Positions 27,562-34,913 of a stretch of 43,511 nt of DNA are shown in pieces. Positions within the stretch are counted from its first letter, which is position 1; every line of letters begins with the position of its first letter. Source of the stretch: CAZGVW01 sp964529265. Its GTDB lineage: Bacteria; Planctomycetota; Phycisphaerae; Phycisphaerales; UBA1924. The stretch lies in the NCBI GenBank assembly GCA_964529265.1, contig CAZGVW010000158.1, positions 1-43,511 of the forward strand, given 5' to 3'. Position numbers and translations under genes: made by a program. Under the pieces are notes generated by a model, which was not told the origin of the DNA, made no database searches, and saw only the letters and a program-made list of their open reading frames with translations.

Positions 27562-27594
27562 TGTCCGGAATCCGCGGCCACCCGCATCCGGACA
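27562..27594. repeat. inverted repeat TGTCCGGA / TCCGGACA
   Basis: Two perfect 8-nt arms are separated by 17 nt, giving half-sites 25 nt apart from centre to centre. It could be an operator for a dimeric regulator or an RNA hairpin. Confidence 0.6.
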
Positions 27595-27647
27595 ATGAGG
27601 GGGCGGATTCGTGTCTCCCCCGGCGCTGGGGAAGCCCGCGGGCGTCC

Positions 27648-27692
27648 GGTTCGGTTCGGTTCGGTTCGGTTCGGTTCGGTTCGGTTCGGTTG
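27648..27692 (+). repeat. eight tandem GGTTC units
   Basis: Eight perfect GGTTC units (27648-27687) and a ninth ending in G lie about 37-80 nt before the kinase start codon. Loss or gain of a unit would shift spacing by 5 nt. Confidence 0.95.
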
Positions 27693-27703
27693 ATCAGAGA
27701 GAA

Positions 27704-27720
27704 CCTCGCCTGAGTCGAGG
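27704..27720 (+). promoter_or_regulatory. small hairpin over the kinase ribosome binding site
   Basis: CCTCG (27704-27708) pairs with CGAGG (27716-27720). The second arm is the only Shine-Dalgarno-like sequence, 8 nt before the GTG start. Confidence 0.35.
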
Positions 27721-27728
27721 CTGAGCGA

Positions 27729-28631
27729 GTGGTGAAGAACGACGAAGCCTTCAAACCAGGTTCCAAGGCGGCGGGATTCACCGTCCTTGCCCAACTCGGC
27801 CACGGCGCCGCGTCGGATATCTACCTCGTCCAGGATCCGCGCACCAAGCAGGTCTGGGCCCTCAAGCACGTCATCCGCGCCAACACCAAGGATCAGCGCT
27901 TCATCGACCAGGCCGAGCGCGAGTACGAAGTCGGCCGCGCCATCGACCACCCCGCCGTGCGCCGCGTCGAGCGCATGATCCGCGTCCGCAGACTCATGAC
28001 CATCAAGGAGCTCTTCCTTGTCATGGAGTACGTAGACGGCATCAGCGTCGAGCGCCGCCCGCCCACCAACCTCGCCGAATCCCTCGATATCTTCAAGAAG
28101 GTCGCCAAGGGCCTCGCCTACATGCACCGCAATGGCTGGGTCCACGCCGACATGAAGCCCAACAACGTCGTCGTCTGCGAGGATGGCGCCGTCAAGATCA
28201 TCGATCTCGGCCAGTCCTGCGTCGCCGGCACGATCAAGGAGCGCATCCAGGGCACGCCCGACTACATCGCTCCGGAGCAGGTGCACCGCCGCGCCATCAC
28301 CCCCCGCACCGATATCTACAACCTCGGCGCCACCATGTACTGGGTCCTCACCGGCCGCCACATCCCCACCGCGCTCCCCAAGGGCGATTCCCTCGTCTCC
28401 AGCCTCGACGATCAGTTCATCGAGAAGCCCAGGCCCGTCGTCGAACTCAACCAGCGCGTGCCCCAGCGCCTCAGCGACCTCATCATGGAATGCGTCGAGG
28501 TCGATCCCGAGAAGCGCCCGGAGAGCATGGCCAAACTCGCCGACCGCCTCGACCTCATCCACGCCCAGGTCGTCGCCGAGGAAGAGGCGAAGAAGGCCGG
28601 CGCAAAGACCGCGGTCGCGGACAAGGAATGA
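27729..28631 (+). CDS. Hanks-type serine/threonine protein kinase
   Basis: A soluble 300-residue kinase. The Gly-rich loop is LGHGAASDIYLV (23-34), the ATP-binding Lys is Lys46 (WALKH), the catalytic loop is HADMKPNN (Asp141, Asn146), the metal-binding motif is DLG in place of DFG (Asp159), and APE is at 181-183. The segment GTPDYIAPEQ is typical of the family. No membrane segment or sensor domain is attached; the C-terminal 25 residues are Lys/Ala/Glu-rich. Two GTG codons stand in tandem at 27729 and 27732. The next gene, 67 nt downstream, is a PPP-like phosphatase, which suggests a kinase/phosphatase switch acting on the same targets. Targets are unknown. Confidence 0.94.
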   Translation: MVKNDEAFKPGSKAAGFTVLAQLGHGAASDIYLVQDPRTKQVWALKHVIRANTKDQRFIDQAEREYEVGRAIDHPAVRRVERMIRVRRLMTIKELFLVMEYVDGISVERRPPTNLAESLDIFKKVAKGLAYMHRNGWVHADMKPNNVVVCEDGAVKIIDLGQSCVAGTIKERIQGTPDYIAPEQVHRRAITPRTDIYNLGATMYWVLTGRHIPTALPKGDSLVSSLDDQFIEKPRPVVELNQRVPQRLSDLIMECVEVDPEKRPESMAKLADRLDLIHAQVVAEEEAKKAGAKTAVADKE

Positions 28632-28698
28632 CGCCCGCCCGCTCCATCACTCGCGCGCCCCTCCGTTCATCGCCGCGCACGATTCGGGCCCGCGCCCT

Positions 28699-29694
28699 GT
28701 GACCCCGCACATCGCACGCGAATGGTCCGATCCCCTCGCCGACATCGATGCGCGCTCGCCCGAAGCCATGTCCCGCCTCTTCCATGACGCGGCCGACGCC
28801 AACTTCTCCGCCTCCTGCCGCCGCGGATCCATCGATTTCATCCCCGCCCGGGGCACGCTCCTCGCCACCGGCGATCTGCACGACAACCCCTCGCACTTCG
28901 CGCGCGTGGTCGAGATGGCCGGCCTCCCCGGCGCCGAAGAGAAGCGCCCCCACCACCTCACGCTGCACGAAGTCATCCACTCCCATCGCCTGGTCGGCGG
29001 CGTCGATCTCAGCCACCGCGCCCTCGCCCGCGTCGCCGCGCTCAAAGTCAAAGACCCCGAAGAAGTCCACACGCTCCTCGCCAACCACGAACTCTCGCAG
29101 ATCGTCGGCGCCGGCATCGTCAAGGACGGCGTGCGCGTGGTGGACGCCTTCAACGCCGGCGTCGAATACGTCTACGGCGACGATGCGCCCCAGGTGCTCG
29201 ACGCCATCGCCGCGTTCATCCGCTCCATGCCCCTCGCGCTCATCACGGAATCGCCCCCCAGCAATGGCGCTTCCGGGGGCGCGGGCAATGGCGCTTCCGG
29301 AAGCGGCCCTTCCGGGGGCGGGGGCGGCGGAGTCCTCTGCGCCCACAGCCTCCCCGGCCCCGAAGTCATGGACCGCTTCGACCCCGCCATCCTCGAACGC
29401 GACCTCGTCGAAGCCGACTACGAGCCCCGCCGCGGCTCAGCGCACCTCATGGTCTGGGGCCGTCGCCACCGCCCCGAGCAACTCCAGATGCTCGCCGACC
29501 GCTGGGGCGTCCGCCTCTTCATCCTGGGTCACGAGCATGCCGAAAGCGGCTGGAGCCTCCTCCCCCCCAACACCATCATCCTCAACAGCGACCACGCCGC
29601 CGGCGTCGCCCTCTCCCTCGACCTCTCCCGCCCCCCGACACTCGAAGAAGCCGAAACCCTCGTCACCCCCCTGGGGGTGGACGCGGCGGTGTGA
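28699..29694 (+). CDS. PPP-like protein phosphatase/metallophosphoesterase with altered metal site
   Basis: A 331-residue calcineurin-fold protein whose block order matches serine/threonine phosphatases of the PPP type: TGDLHDNPSHF (Asp59, His61), LTLHEVIHSHRLVGGVDLSH, TLLANHELSQIVG (Asn129, His130), VLCAHSLPGP (His215) and FILGHEHAESGW (His278/280). The second block differs: PPP enzymes have GDxVDRG, while here the Asp that bridges the metals is not in place and His90/Glu91/His94 stand nearby. A Gly/Ser/Asn-rich insertion (187-211) sits directly before the CAHS block. GTG at 28699 is the start that fits best; an ATG at 28768 is possible. It likely opposes the kinase encoded just upstream. 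Confidence 0.8.
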   Translation: MTPHIAREWSDPLADIDARSPEAMSRLFHDAADANFSASCRRGSIDFIPARGTLLATGDLHDNPSHFARVVEMAGLPGAEEKRPHHLTLHEVIHSHRLVGGVDLSHRALARVAALKVKDPEEVHTLLANHELSQIVGAGIVKDGVRVVDAFNAGVEYVYGDDAPQVLDAIAAFIRSMPLALITESPPSNGASGGAGNGASGSGPSGGGGGGVLCAHSLPGPEVMDRFDPAILERDLVEADYEPRRGSAHLMVWGRRHRPEQLQMLADRWGVRLFILGHEHAESGWSLLPPNTIILNSDHAAGVALSLDLSRPPTLEEAETLVTPLGVDAAV

Positions 29695-29706
29695 GCGACC
29701 GCTCCA

Positions 29707-30384
29707 TCATCGCTCGCCGGCGGCGCACAGCCTGTCGATCTCCTCGCTCAACAGGTAGATCTCCGTGCATGAAGGATCGTTGCAGTGCCTTCTTGCCCGC
29801 GCCGCGGCTTCCTTCCGGTTGCCCAGTATCTTCCGATAGTCGGCTTGCGCCTTCTTCCCGAGATCCTCATGGAATTCTGCTCGCCATGCCTTCTTGAGCA
29901 GATCGAGAACTGCGCTGCAATCGCTGAACATCTGCCCTGTATCGACGAGGTGGAGCAGTGTCCATACTTCGTAGCACGGCTCTGAAAGTGCGACGTTGAT
30001 CCCCGCCGCGGCGCCCGCCTTCTTTGCTTTGTCGGCTTCCTCCCGTCGCCGTGTCTCGCGCTCCAGGTCGATCAGTGCCCATGCGGCGTCCCTGTCCTGT
30101 TCGTCGCGTGATTCGTCATCCCGCAATGAAGCCCGTTGCTCGATTGCCGCATCGACCACCGCGATCGGCTCGGCCCCGGTGGGCTCGATCTGCAGCGTCA
30201 CGGATTCCCTGACCTCTCGCTTGAGGCTCGTGAAATAACTGACGGCCGTCTTGGAGTCGTCGCACACGATCACGACGACCGGCAGCGGTCGGCGGACTCT
30301 CACTCTCCTGGCGCCGTACCGCTTGTTCGTGCCGGGGGCCAAATGGTCACTCCGAGAAATCGCCGAGCGAAGGAAGGGCGCCAT
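29707..30384 (-). CDS. RloB-like (AbiLii-type) protein of a two-gene defence module
   Basis: A 225-residue protein recognised by the RloB pattern: a basic N-terminus, then the strand PVVVIVCDDSKTAVSYFTSL, an acidic strand WALIDLERE (about 102-110), and the family's ALSEPCYEVWTLLHLVDTG (132-150). RloB proteins pair with an AAA15/RloA ATPase and act in phage defence (AbiL type). Typical members have a CEGxxTE and a D-x-D motif in a TOPRIM-like core; here these read CDDSKTA and DLE, which are partly conservative changes. The gene overlaps the ATPase gene by 38 nt. Codons are less GC-rich than in neighbours, which suggests transfer. It ends 12 nt from the convergent phosphatase gene. Confidence 0.8.
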   Translation of the reverse strand: MAPFLRSAISRSDHLAPGTNKRYGARRVRVRRPLPVVVIVCDDSKTAVSYFTSLKREVRESVTLQIEPTGAEPIAVVDAAIEQRASLRDDESRDEQDRDAAWALIDLERETRRREEADKAKKAGAAAGINVALSEPCYEVWTLLHLVDTGQMFSDCSAVLDLLKKAWRAEFHEDLGKKAQADYRKILGNRKEAAARARRHCNDPSCTEIYLLSEEIDRLCAAGER

Positions 30385-31612
30385 ATCGGCCCTGCAGATA
30401 CCGCCGCCTGATGTTCAGGTTGTTCCGCTCGTTGAACTCGGCGAGAGAGAACAACCGGGCGGCGCCGTCGCTGCCCTTCTCGGTGAAGTACACCTGATCT
30501 CGGCGCAGGACGGCGTCCCGCGCTTCGCCCTCCATGAGGTCGGTGTTGTGCGCCGTAAAAACGATCTGACCCCGAACATCCCGCCGCGGCAACTCGCAAT
30601 TGAAGTGGTGGATGAGAGCCTTCACGAGCACCGGATGCATCGATGCATCGAATTCGTCTACGAGAAACGCCCTGTGATCAGCGCCCCTAGAGATTTCGTA
30701 GAGCATCGGCGAGAACTCCAGGAACCTGCGCGTCCCATGGGATTCTCGCCAGATGGGAAGACGGGTTGGTCCGTTTTCTCCGTCATGAAAGAGCGCAAGC
30801 CGGTGTCTCTTCCTACTCGCGCCACCGTCGGTCTCAAAGAGTGTTGGCTGGGCTGGGACTTCTTCGGTGTCGTAATCGACCACCCCGACATCGATGTCTC
30901 GCAACCGAGGCCGAAGCCACTCGGCAAACGCTGGGTCATCAACAACTCTTCTCGCCACCGGTTCGGTTCGCGCTGTGAGCGGGAAGCCCCGACTCTCCGG
31001 AATGCGGAAACGCGTCAGCGACCGGCGTAGACCTGCGACAATCTTGCCCGCGACGGAAGGGGCGAGACTATCGGCGAGGGACAGCAGAAGCGCGTTTGGA
31101 CGAAAGGCGCTGGCAATTAGTGAGAACTGCTGATCCCCAGTCCAATCCCCCTGGACGGTTGCCTCATGACGATCGAGCAGCATTCGGTCCGTGTCCGGTG
31201 CGTGCTTCGAGAGCGCCTCCTGGATAACTCGCTGCCGGTCAAACTTGATTCGATACTCGTACACAACACCGGCAACAACCGCCCTGAGCCCAAGCACGGT
31301 GGGCGCGCTGCGGTGCTGCTCATCCAGCGCAAAAGGCTCGTACGCTTCGATGGCCTCGTCGGAAGCGCCTCGCGCAGACGATCCAAGCATCGCGGAAAGA
31401 GCAGCCGCGGCCTCCAGCACGGTCGATTTACCCGATGCGTTCGGCCCGTAAATCGCCGCGCACCGCAGGAGAAGCAGGGGCTCCGGATCACCCTCTATGT
31501 CTACCGAAACGAGTCCTCTCTCATTCCCCTCATCAATCGATGTCGCCAGCATCGAGAGCCGGAACTCGTCGCGGAAGCACCCGAAGTTCTGTCCGTACAG
31601 TTCGATGAGCAT
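30347..31612 (-). CDS. AAA15/RloA-like (AbiLi-type) ATPase of a two-gene defence module
   Basis: A 421-residue ABC/SMC-like ATPase of the AAA15 group. It begins MLIELYGQNFGCFRDEFRLS, followed by Walker A GPNASGKST (56-64), a long helical middle, the signature region LEFSPMLYEISRG, Walker B LVDEFDASMHP and the His switch FTAHNTDLME. The C-terminus (NIRRRYLQGRYGALPSL) is typical of RloA. The longer in-frame start at 31756 adds an unrelated polar stretch, while ATG 31612 starts at the first beta strand and has AGGA about 10 nt upstream. It probably senses infection and controls RloB, its translationally overlapping partner. Confidence 0.88.
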   Translation of the reverse strand: MLIELYGQNFGCFRDEFRLSMLATSIDEGNERGLVSVDIEGDPEPLLLLRCAAIYGPNASGKSTVLEAAAALSAMLGSSARGASDEAIEAYEPFALDEQHRSAPTVLGLRAVVAGVVYEYRIKFDRQRVIQEALSKHAPDTDRMLLDRHEATVQGDWTGDQQFSLIASAFRPNALLLSLADSLAPSVAGKIVAGLRRSLTRFRIPESRGFPLTARTEPVARRVVDDPAFAEWLRPRLRDIDVGVVDYDTEEVPAQPTLFETDGGASRKRHRLALFHDGENGPTRLPIWRESHGTRRFLEFSPMLYEISRGADHRAFLVDEFDASMHPVLVKALIHHFNCELPRRDVRGQIVFTAHNTDLMEGEARDAVLRRDQVYFTEKGSDGAARLFSLAEFNERNNLNIRRRYLQGRYGALPSLGDFSE

Positions 31613-31693
31613 GGCCGCCAGTCCTGGGCACGGGCGCAGAAATCCTGCGCACGAATCCGACCTGCCCTCCGTATCGTCCGCTTGTCTCGCTTG

Positions 31694-31699
31694 ATTGTA
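31694..31699 (-). promoter_or_regulatory. possible -10 box of the rloA/rloB operon
   Basis: TACAAT on the minus strand lies about 80 nt before the ATPase start. No clear -35 box. The gap 31613-31821 holds nothing else recognised. Confidence 0.3.
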
Positions 31700-31821
31700 G
31701 CCCGTTTCGAGCCGACTGCGCAGATTTCCTGCGCTGTCCGATAAACAGGAGGCCACAGGGCAGTGCCGTAGGCTCGATCCTCAGGCCTCAGCCGCGGGAG
31801 GTGTTTGCCGCACCGCGGCAT

Positions 31822-32436
31822 CTACTCCGTCTCCTCACCCATCTCCCTCACCGCCCTTTCCAGCGTCTCCACCTCGTGCTCGCGTTCATCCCGCTCCAGC
31901 AAGCCCAGCGTCTTCACCAGGCGCACCGGCCACAGCCGCGCCAGTTTCGCACGCACCAGAGACTCCGCACCAAACGCCGGCAGCGCCAACTGCGCCAGTT
32001 CGCGCCGCTCCGCCGCGGGAATCGCGAGATACATCCCCAGCGCCACCATCCCGATTCCCTGCGTGCCCCCGTGGTGATGCGGCCCCACACCCATCGCCAG
32101 AACATCCGGCTCAACCTCCGCGCTCATCCACACCGGAATCGATGCGCTGAACACGCGCGTCCGCTGCTTTTTCCTGGTGGCCCGGCTCTCCAGAGCCGGG
32201 TCTCCGCCGCCGCTTTGCGCCCTCACCGTGTTCACAGGCTTCGGAGTCGGCGCCGATTCAGCGCGCTCCGCGCTCTTCACCCTCGGTTCACCCCCGTCCC
32301 CGTCCCCGCTCCTGCTCCCTTTCTTCCCCTTCTCCCCTCGACCGCCCCCTCCACCCTTCCCCTTCGACTTCCCGCTCCCCCCACTCCGACCGCGCCCCGC
32401 GGGTAACCCGCGGCTAGACTCACGTCCTGTAGGCAT
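31822..32436 (-). CDS. protein of unknown function with basic low-complexity N-terminus
   Basis: A 204-residue product. Residues 1-60 are Gly/Lys/Arg-rich and probably disordered (for example GKSKGKGGGGGRGEKGKKG). Residues about 90-204 look like a folded domain: RVFSASIPVWMSAEVEPDVL, MGVGPHHHGGTQGIGMVALG, and a helical end (RELAQLALPAFG, LERDEREHEVETLERAV). I do not recognise it. Two palindromic repeats lie within its N-terminal half (32181-32200 and 32397-32413), the first encoding PALESRA. The true start may be further in than the ATG at 32436. Confidence 0.5.
   Translation of the reverse strand: MPTGRESSRGLPAGRGRSGGSGKSKGKGGGGGRGEKGKKGSRSGDGDGGEPRVKSAERAESAPTPKPVNTVRAQSGGGDPALESRATRKKQRTRVFSASIPVWMSAEVEPDVLAMGVGPHHHGGTQGIGMVALGMYLAIPAAERRELAQLALPAFGAESLVRAKLARLWPVRLVKTLGLLERDEREHEVETLERAVREMGEETE
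32181..32200. repeat. 9-bp palindrome embedded in coding sequence
   Basis: CCCGGCTCT and AGAGCCGGG flank a 2-nt loop, inside the unknown gene and in frame. Confidence 0.85.
32397..32413. repeat. 7-bp palindrome near the start of the unknown gene
   Basis: CCGCGGG and CCCGCGG flank TAA. Confidence 0.8.
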
Positions 32437-32455
32437 TTCACTGCCCTTTAATGGG

Positions 32456-32503
32456 CCCCGGTTGAGGCCAAGTTTCGCGACCCATGCCTCGCCGGGGTTT
32501 TTT
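32456..32503 (+). terminator. orphan Rho-independent terminator
   Basis: CCCCGG pairs with CCGGGG and, inside, GAGGC pairs with GCCTC (17-nt loop); six T residues follow at once (32498-32503). It points rightward, but no plus-strand gene lies upstream within 2.7 kb. Confidence 0.6.
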
Positions 32504-33007
32504 CAATTGTCCCGCGGAACACCGACCCTCGGCGTCCCGCAACGAATCAATCGAACAACTCATCCAACACTCTGCAACTTAAGCCTACATCGCCCCGACC
32601 GCAACCCGAATCCGCGCACTCTCACGAGTATTTCTTTCCACATTTCGGAGAGGCAATGGTGAGTGCAATGGGCAATGGCAGAGGAAGAAGGTCGCGCGCC
32701 AATGCGCTCGTGTGGCATGGGACGGCGCTTCGCCGACCCATGCGCCGCGCAGGCAGCCTGGGCCACTCTGAGCCGGCTCTCCTCGCCACACGCGCCCTCC
32801 TTGGGTGGCATGGTCACGGCTGTGCGTGACTATGCAGATCCACCCCAAGCGCAACTCCACCCATTCCCATCCGTACGGCGCTGTGCGCACCCCTCAATGT
32901 GGTTGCGCGCTGCGATCCCTGCATGGACAACCCCAAGCGGTTTCTCTGCGTGGCTATGCGATCGCGCAGCGCCCGCGACAAGTCCGAAGCGTCACCACAC
33001 CTGGTAG

Positions 33008-33027
33008 GGGCACGGCTCGCCGTGCCC
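33008..33027. repeat. 9-bp palindrome GGGCACGGC
   Basis: GGGCACGGC and GCCGTGCCC flank a 2-nt loop, in non-coding sequence. Form and size match the palindrome at 32181. Confidence 0.85.
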
Positions 33028-33079
33028 GTTGCGGCGCCGAAGCACAGAGCGCGCCGGCGCTTGCACACGGCCCATCCCC

Positions 33080-33108
33080 AACGAGCCCGAAGCGCGAGCG
33101 AGGGACGC
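33080..33108 (+). repeat. dispersed AACGAGCCCGAAGCGC repeat, copy 2
   Basis: This is nearly identical to 23783-23811 and in the same orientation, again in non-coding sequence. Confidence 0.7.
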
Positions 33109-33210
33109 AGCAACCGTCACGATCCAACCTCGCTGAGGCCGCCAAGGCGCGCGACCCGCCGTGCCCCGTTCCGCGCTCCCCAACGAAACCGCGCGCCGCG
33201 CTCAAAGGCG

Positions 33211-33261
33211 GCGCCCCCTCCGCCGGAGGGAGGCGCCGAGGGAACCGGCTCGGTTCCCTCG
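33211..33261. repeat. two adjacent hairpins
   Basis: The first (33211-33236) has an 11-bp stem with one bulge. The second (33237-33261) has a perfect 10-bp stem (CGAGGGAACC) with a 5-nt loop. They abut with no gap. Confidence 0.75.
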
Positions 33262-33473
33262 GCGTCAGTGCGCTCCACCATATTCCGCGGGGCATACCCA
33301 GCCCCTCAAGCCCGCTCTGCCCGGTGATGCCGACGTTCAACCGCCCTGCCATCCCCCGGGCGCAAGAAAGCCTCAAAATTCCCCTCCCAATCTCCCCCAG
33401 CGCGGGATTGCGTCGCACCGCCCCGCCGCCACACTGACCCAAGGGTTGGTTCGGCGCATCCGGAGCGCGCATC

Positions 33474-34751
33474 GTGAACAGCACCACGCTGGATCCGTCA
33501 TTCTGGCCGCCGTGGCTCCGCGGCCGGCGTCGGCAGTGGCCTCTCGCCGCCCCGCTTGCCGCGGCCGCGGCTTCCAGTGCCGACACTGCGCCCGCCCCCG
33601 CCCCCGCCCCCGGAATCCACGGAACCCCCGAAACCCCCGGAACCCCCGGAAACCCCGGAAACCCCGGAAACCCCGCAACTCCCGAAGCACACCAAGCCCA
33701 GCACGCCTCCGCCGCGCATGCTCCAGGACACGCGCACCCGCCCGCCCCCCAGCCTCTCCCCATCGATCTCGCCGGCGCATGCTGCGACGCCGTCGGACGC
33801 ATCTTCGCACTCCGCGAAATCTCCGAAGATTCCTGGCTCCGCGCCGCGTCCGAGGCGCTCCGCCACATCGAAGGCGATGTCGACGCCGCCGCGGCTGAGA
33901 TCATCGTCGCCGAGGCGCGCGACATTCAGCATCGCCTCTGGCGCGTCATCCACTCCGCCATCTCCCGCCCCGATGAACTCGATATCGACGCCTCCAGCCT
34001 CGCCGATCGCATCGTGCAGGACGAGCGCCGCTGGCTGATCGATGCGAGCAGCGCCCTCGAGCCCCCGCGCTTCTTCCTGCGCCATGACCGCGTGAGCGAC
34101 GAGAGTTGGCGCACGCACTCCCTGCGCGCCGCCCGCGAAACCTTCGGCCTCTTCGATTACGCCCGCGCCACCATGCGCCTTCCCGGCTCCGTGGGCCCGA
34201 TCGCGATCATCGTGCAGATCAGCGGCTGCTCGCGCGAATGGCGCCCGAACGAGCGCACGCGCAGCGCGCTCGTCGCCGCGGCCCCCCTCGCCGCCGCGGC
34301 TTTCGCCCGCGCCTTCGTCGAGCCCGCCGTGCGCAAGAAGAACCTGCTCGAGATGCTCAGCGGCGCGCAGCGCAGCGTCGCCGAACTCATGGTCTCCAAC
34401 GTCAAGGAATCGGAGATCGCGCGACGCCTCGATCGCAGCCGACACACCATTCACGATCACGTCAAGGCGATTCACAAGGCGTGGGGCGTCGGCTCCCGCC
34501 TCGAAGCGCTCCTCGTGTGGGACGGCGTGCGCCCCGCGCCGCGCGAGTTCGCGCCGCCATCCGCGCCGACGCGGGACAGTGTCGTGGCCATGCTCGATGG
34601 CCTCGATCTTGATGATCACAACGACGCCGATGGCGTGATCATCGGCGCGGGTGCAGGCGCAAGCGCTGGGGCCGCGGCGGCCGATCCGGGCGCCAGCGTC
34701 CAGGTCTTCCGCCAGAAGGCCCACCGCAGCGCCCCCGGCAACGAGAACTGA
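33474..34751 (+). CDS. LuxR-type helix-turn-helix regulator with collagen-like tract
   Basis: A 425-residue protein starting at GTG, with GGAG about 9 nt upstream. Residues 40-70 contain a tract of Thr-Pro and Asn-Pro triplets separated by Gly (GTPGNPGNPGNP) encoded by a 9-nt tandem repeat. The middle is an unrecognised domain with FFLRHDRVSDESWR and PIAIIVQISGCSREW. Near residue 300 a LuxR/GerE helix-turn-helix begins: LSGAQRSVAELMVSN, SEIARRLDRSRHTIHDHVK and KAWGVGSRLEALL. It is probably a DNA-binding regulator; the middle may be a sensor. The C-terminus is Ala/Gly-rich. Confidence 0.75.
   Translation: MNSTTLDPSFWPPWLRGRRRQWPLAAPLAAAAASSADTAPAPAPAPGIHGTPETPGTPGNPGNPGNPATPEAHQAQHASAAHAPGHAHPPAPQPLPIDLAGACCDAVGRIFALREISEDSWLRAASEALRHIEGDVDAAAAEIIVAEARDIQHRLWRVIHSAISRPDELDIDASSLADRIVQDERRWLIDASSALEPPRFFLRHDRVSDESWRTHSLRAARETFGLFDYARATMRLPGSVGPIAIIVQISGCSREWRPNERTRSALVAAAPLAAAAFARAFVEPAVRKKNLLEMLSGAQRSVAELMVSNVKESEIARRLDRSRHTIHDHVKAIHKAWGVGSRLEALLVWDGVRPAPREFAPPSAPTRDSVVAMLDGLDLDDHNDADGVIIGAGAGASAGAAAADPGASVQVFRQKAHRSAPGNEN
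33621..33683 (+). repeat. seven 9-nt GGAAnCCCC units inside a coding region
   Basis: Units of nine start every 9 nt from 33621 (GGAACCCCC, GAAACCCCC, GGAAACCCC and so on) and keep the regulator's frame. Confidence 0.9.
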
Positions 34752-34832
34752 ACAGGATCGCCGCGGGCTCCGGGACCCCTTCGCGCCCCTGCGATCGTTC
34801 ACTCATCGCCTCTACAACCTCAAGGGCCTTCT

Positions 34833-34856
34833 CTTCTCTGTGTCCTCGGTGGCTCT
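34833..34856 (-). repeat. possible copy of the GCAGAGG-type repeat
   Basis: On the minus strand it reads CCAGAGCCACCGAGGACAC then AGAG, a looser match to the tracts at 18752 and 43118. Confidence 0.35.
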
Positions 34857-34901
34857 GGTGAGATCCTGCCGCGTGGCGAAGATGGCGTTCGCGACAGCCC
34901 C

Positions 34902-34907
34902 TATGCT
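34902..34907 (+). promoter_or_regulatory. -10 box for a leaderless aminotransferase mRNA
   Basis: TATGCT is followed by exactly 6 nt and the ATG at 34914. Confidence 0.5.
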
Positions 34908-34913
34908 GGCGCC

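Larger units (their letters stand above)
27378..27728. other. repeat-bearing leader region of the kinase gene
   Basis: No gene is seen. The 351 nt hold an inverted repeat, a pentanucleotide repeat and a small hairpin just before the kinase start, listed separately. Confidence 0.6.
32437..33473. other. 1-kb non-coding, repeat-rich interval
   Basis: No convincing gene is found: the open frames on both strands are Pro/Arg/His-rich and lack domain motifs. The interval holds a terminator-like structure, three long palindromes and one dispersed repeat, listed separately. Confidence 0.6.

Noticed and set aside
27393..28562. minus-strand frame containing repeated NRTEP
   Set aside because: The peptide repeat is only the translation of the GGTTC array and the rest is a shadow of the kinase.
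32177..32662. Pro-rich plus-strand frame running through the orphan terminator
   Set aside because: It passes through a terminator, has a Pro/Phe/Arg composition and opposes a better frame.
33161..33898. 245-residue plus-strand frame before the LuxR-type gene
   Set aside because: It is Arg/Pro-rich without motifs and crosses two hairpins; the regulator frame has a recognisable helix-turn-helix.
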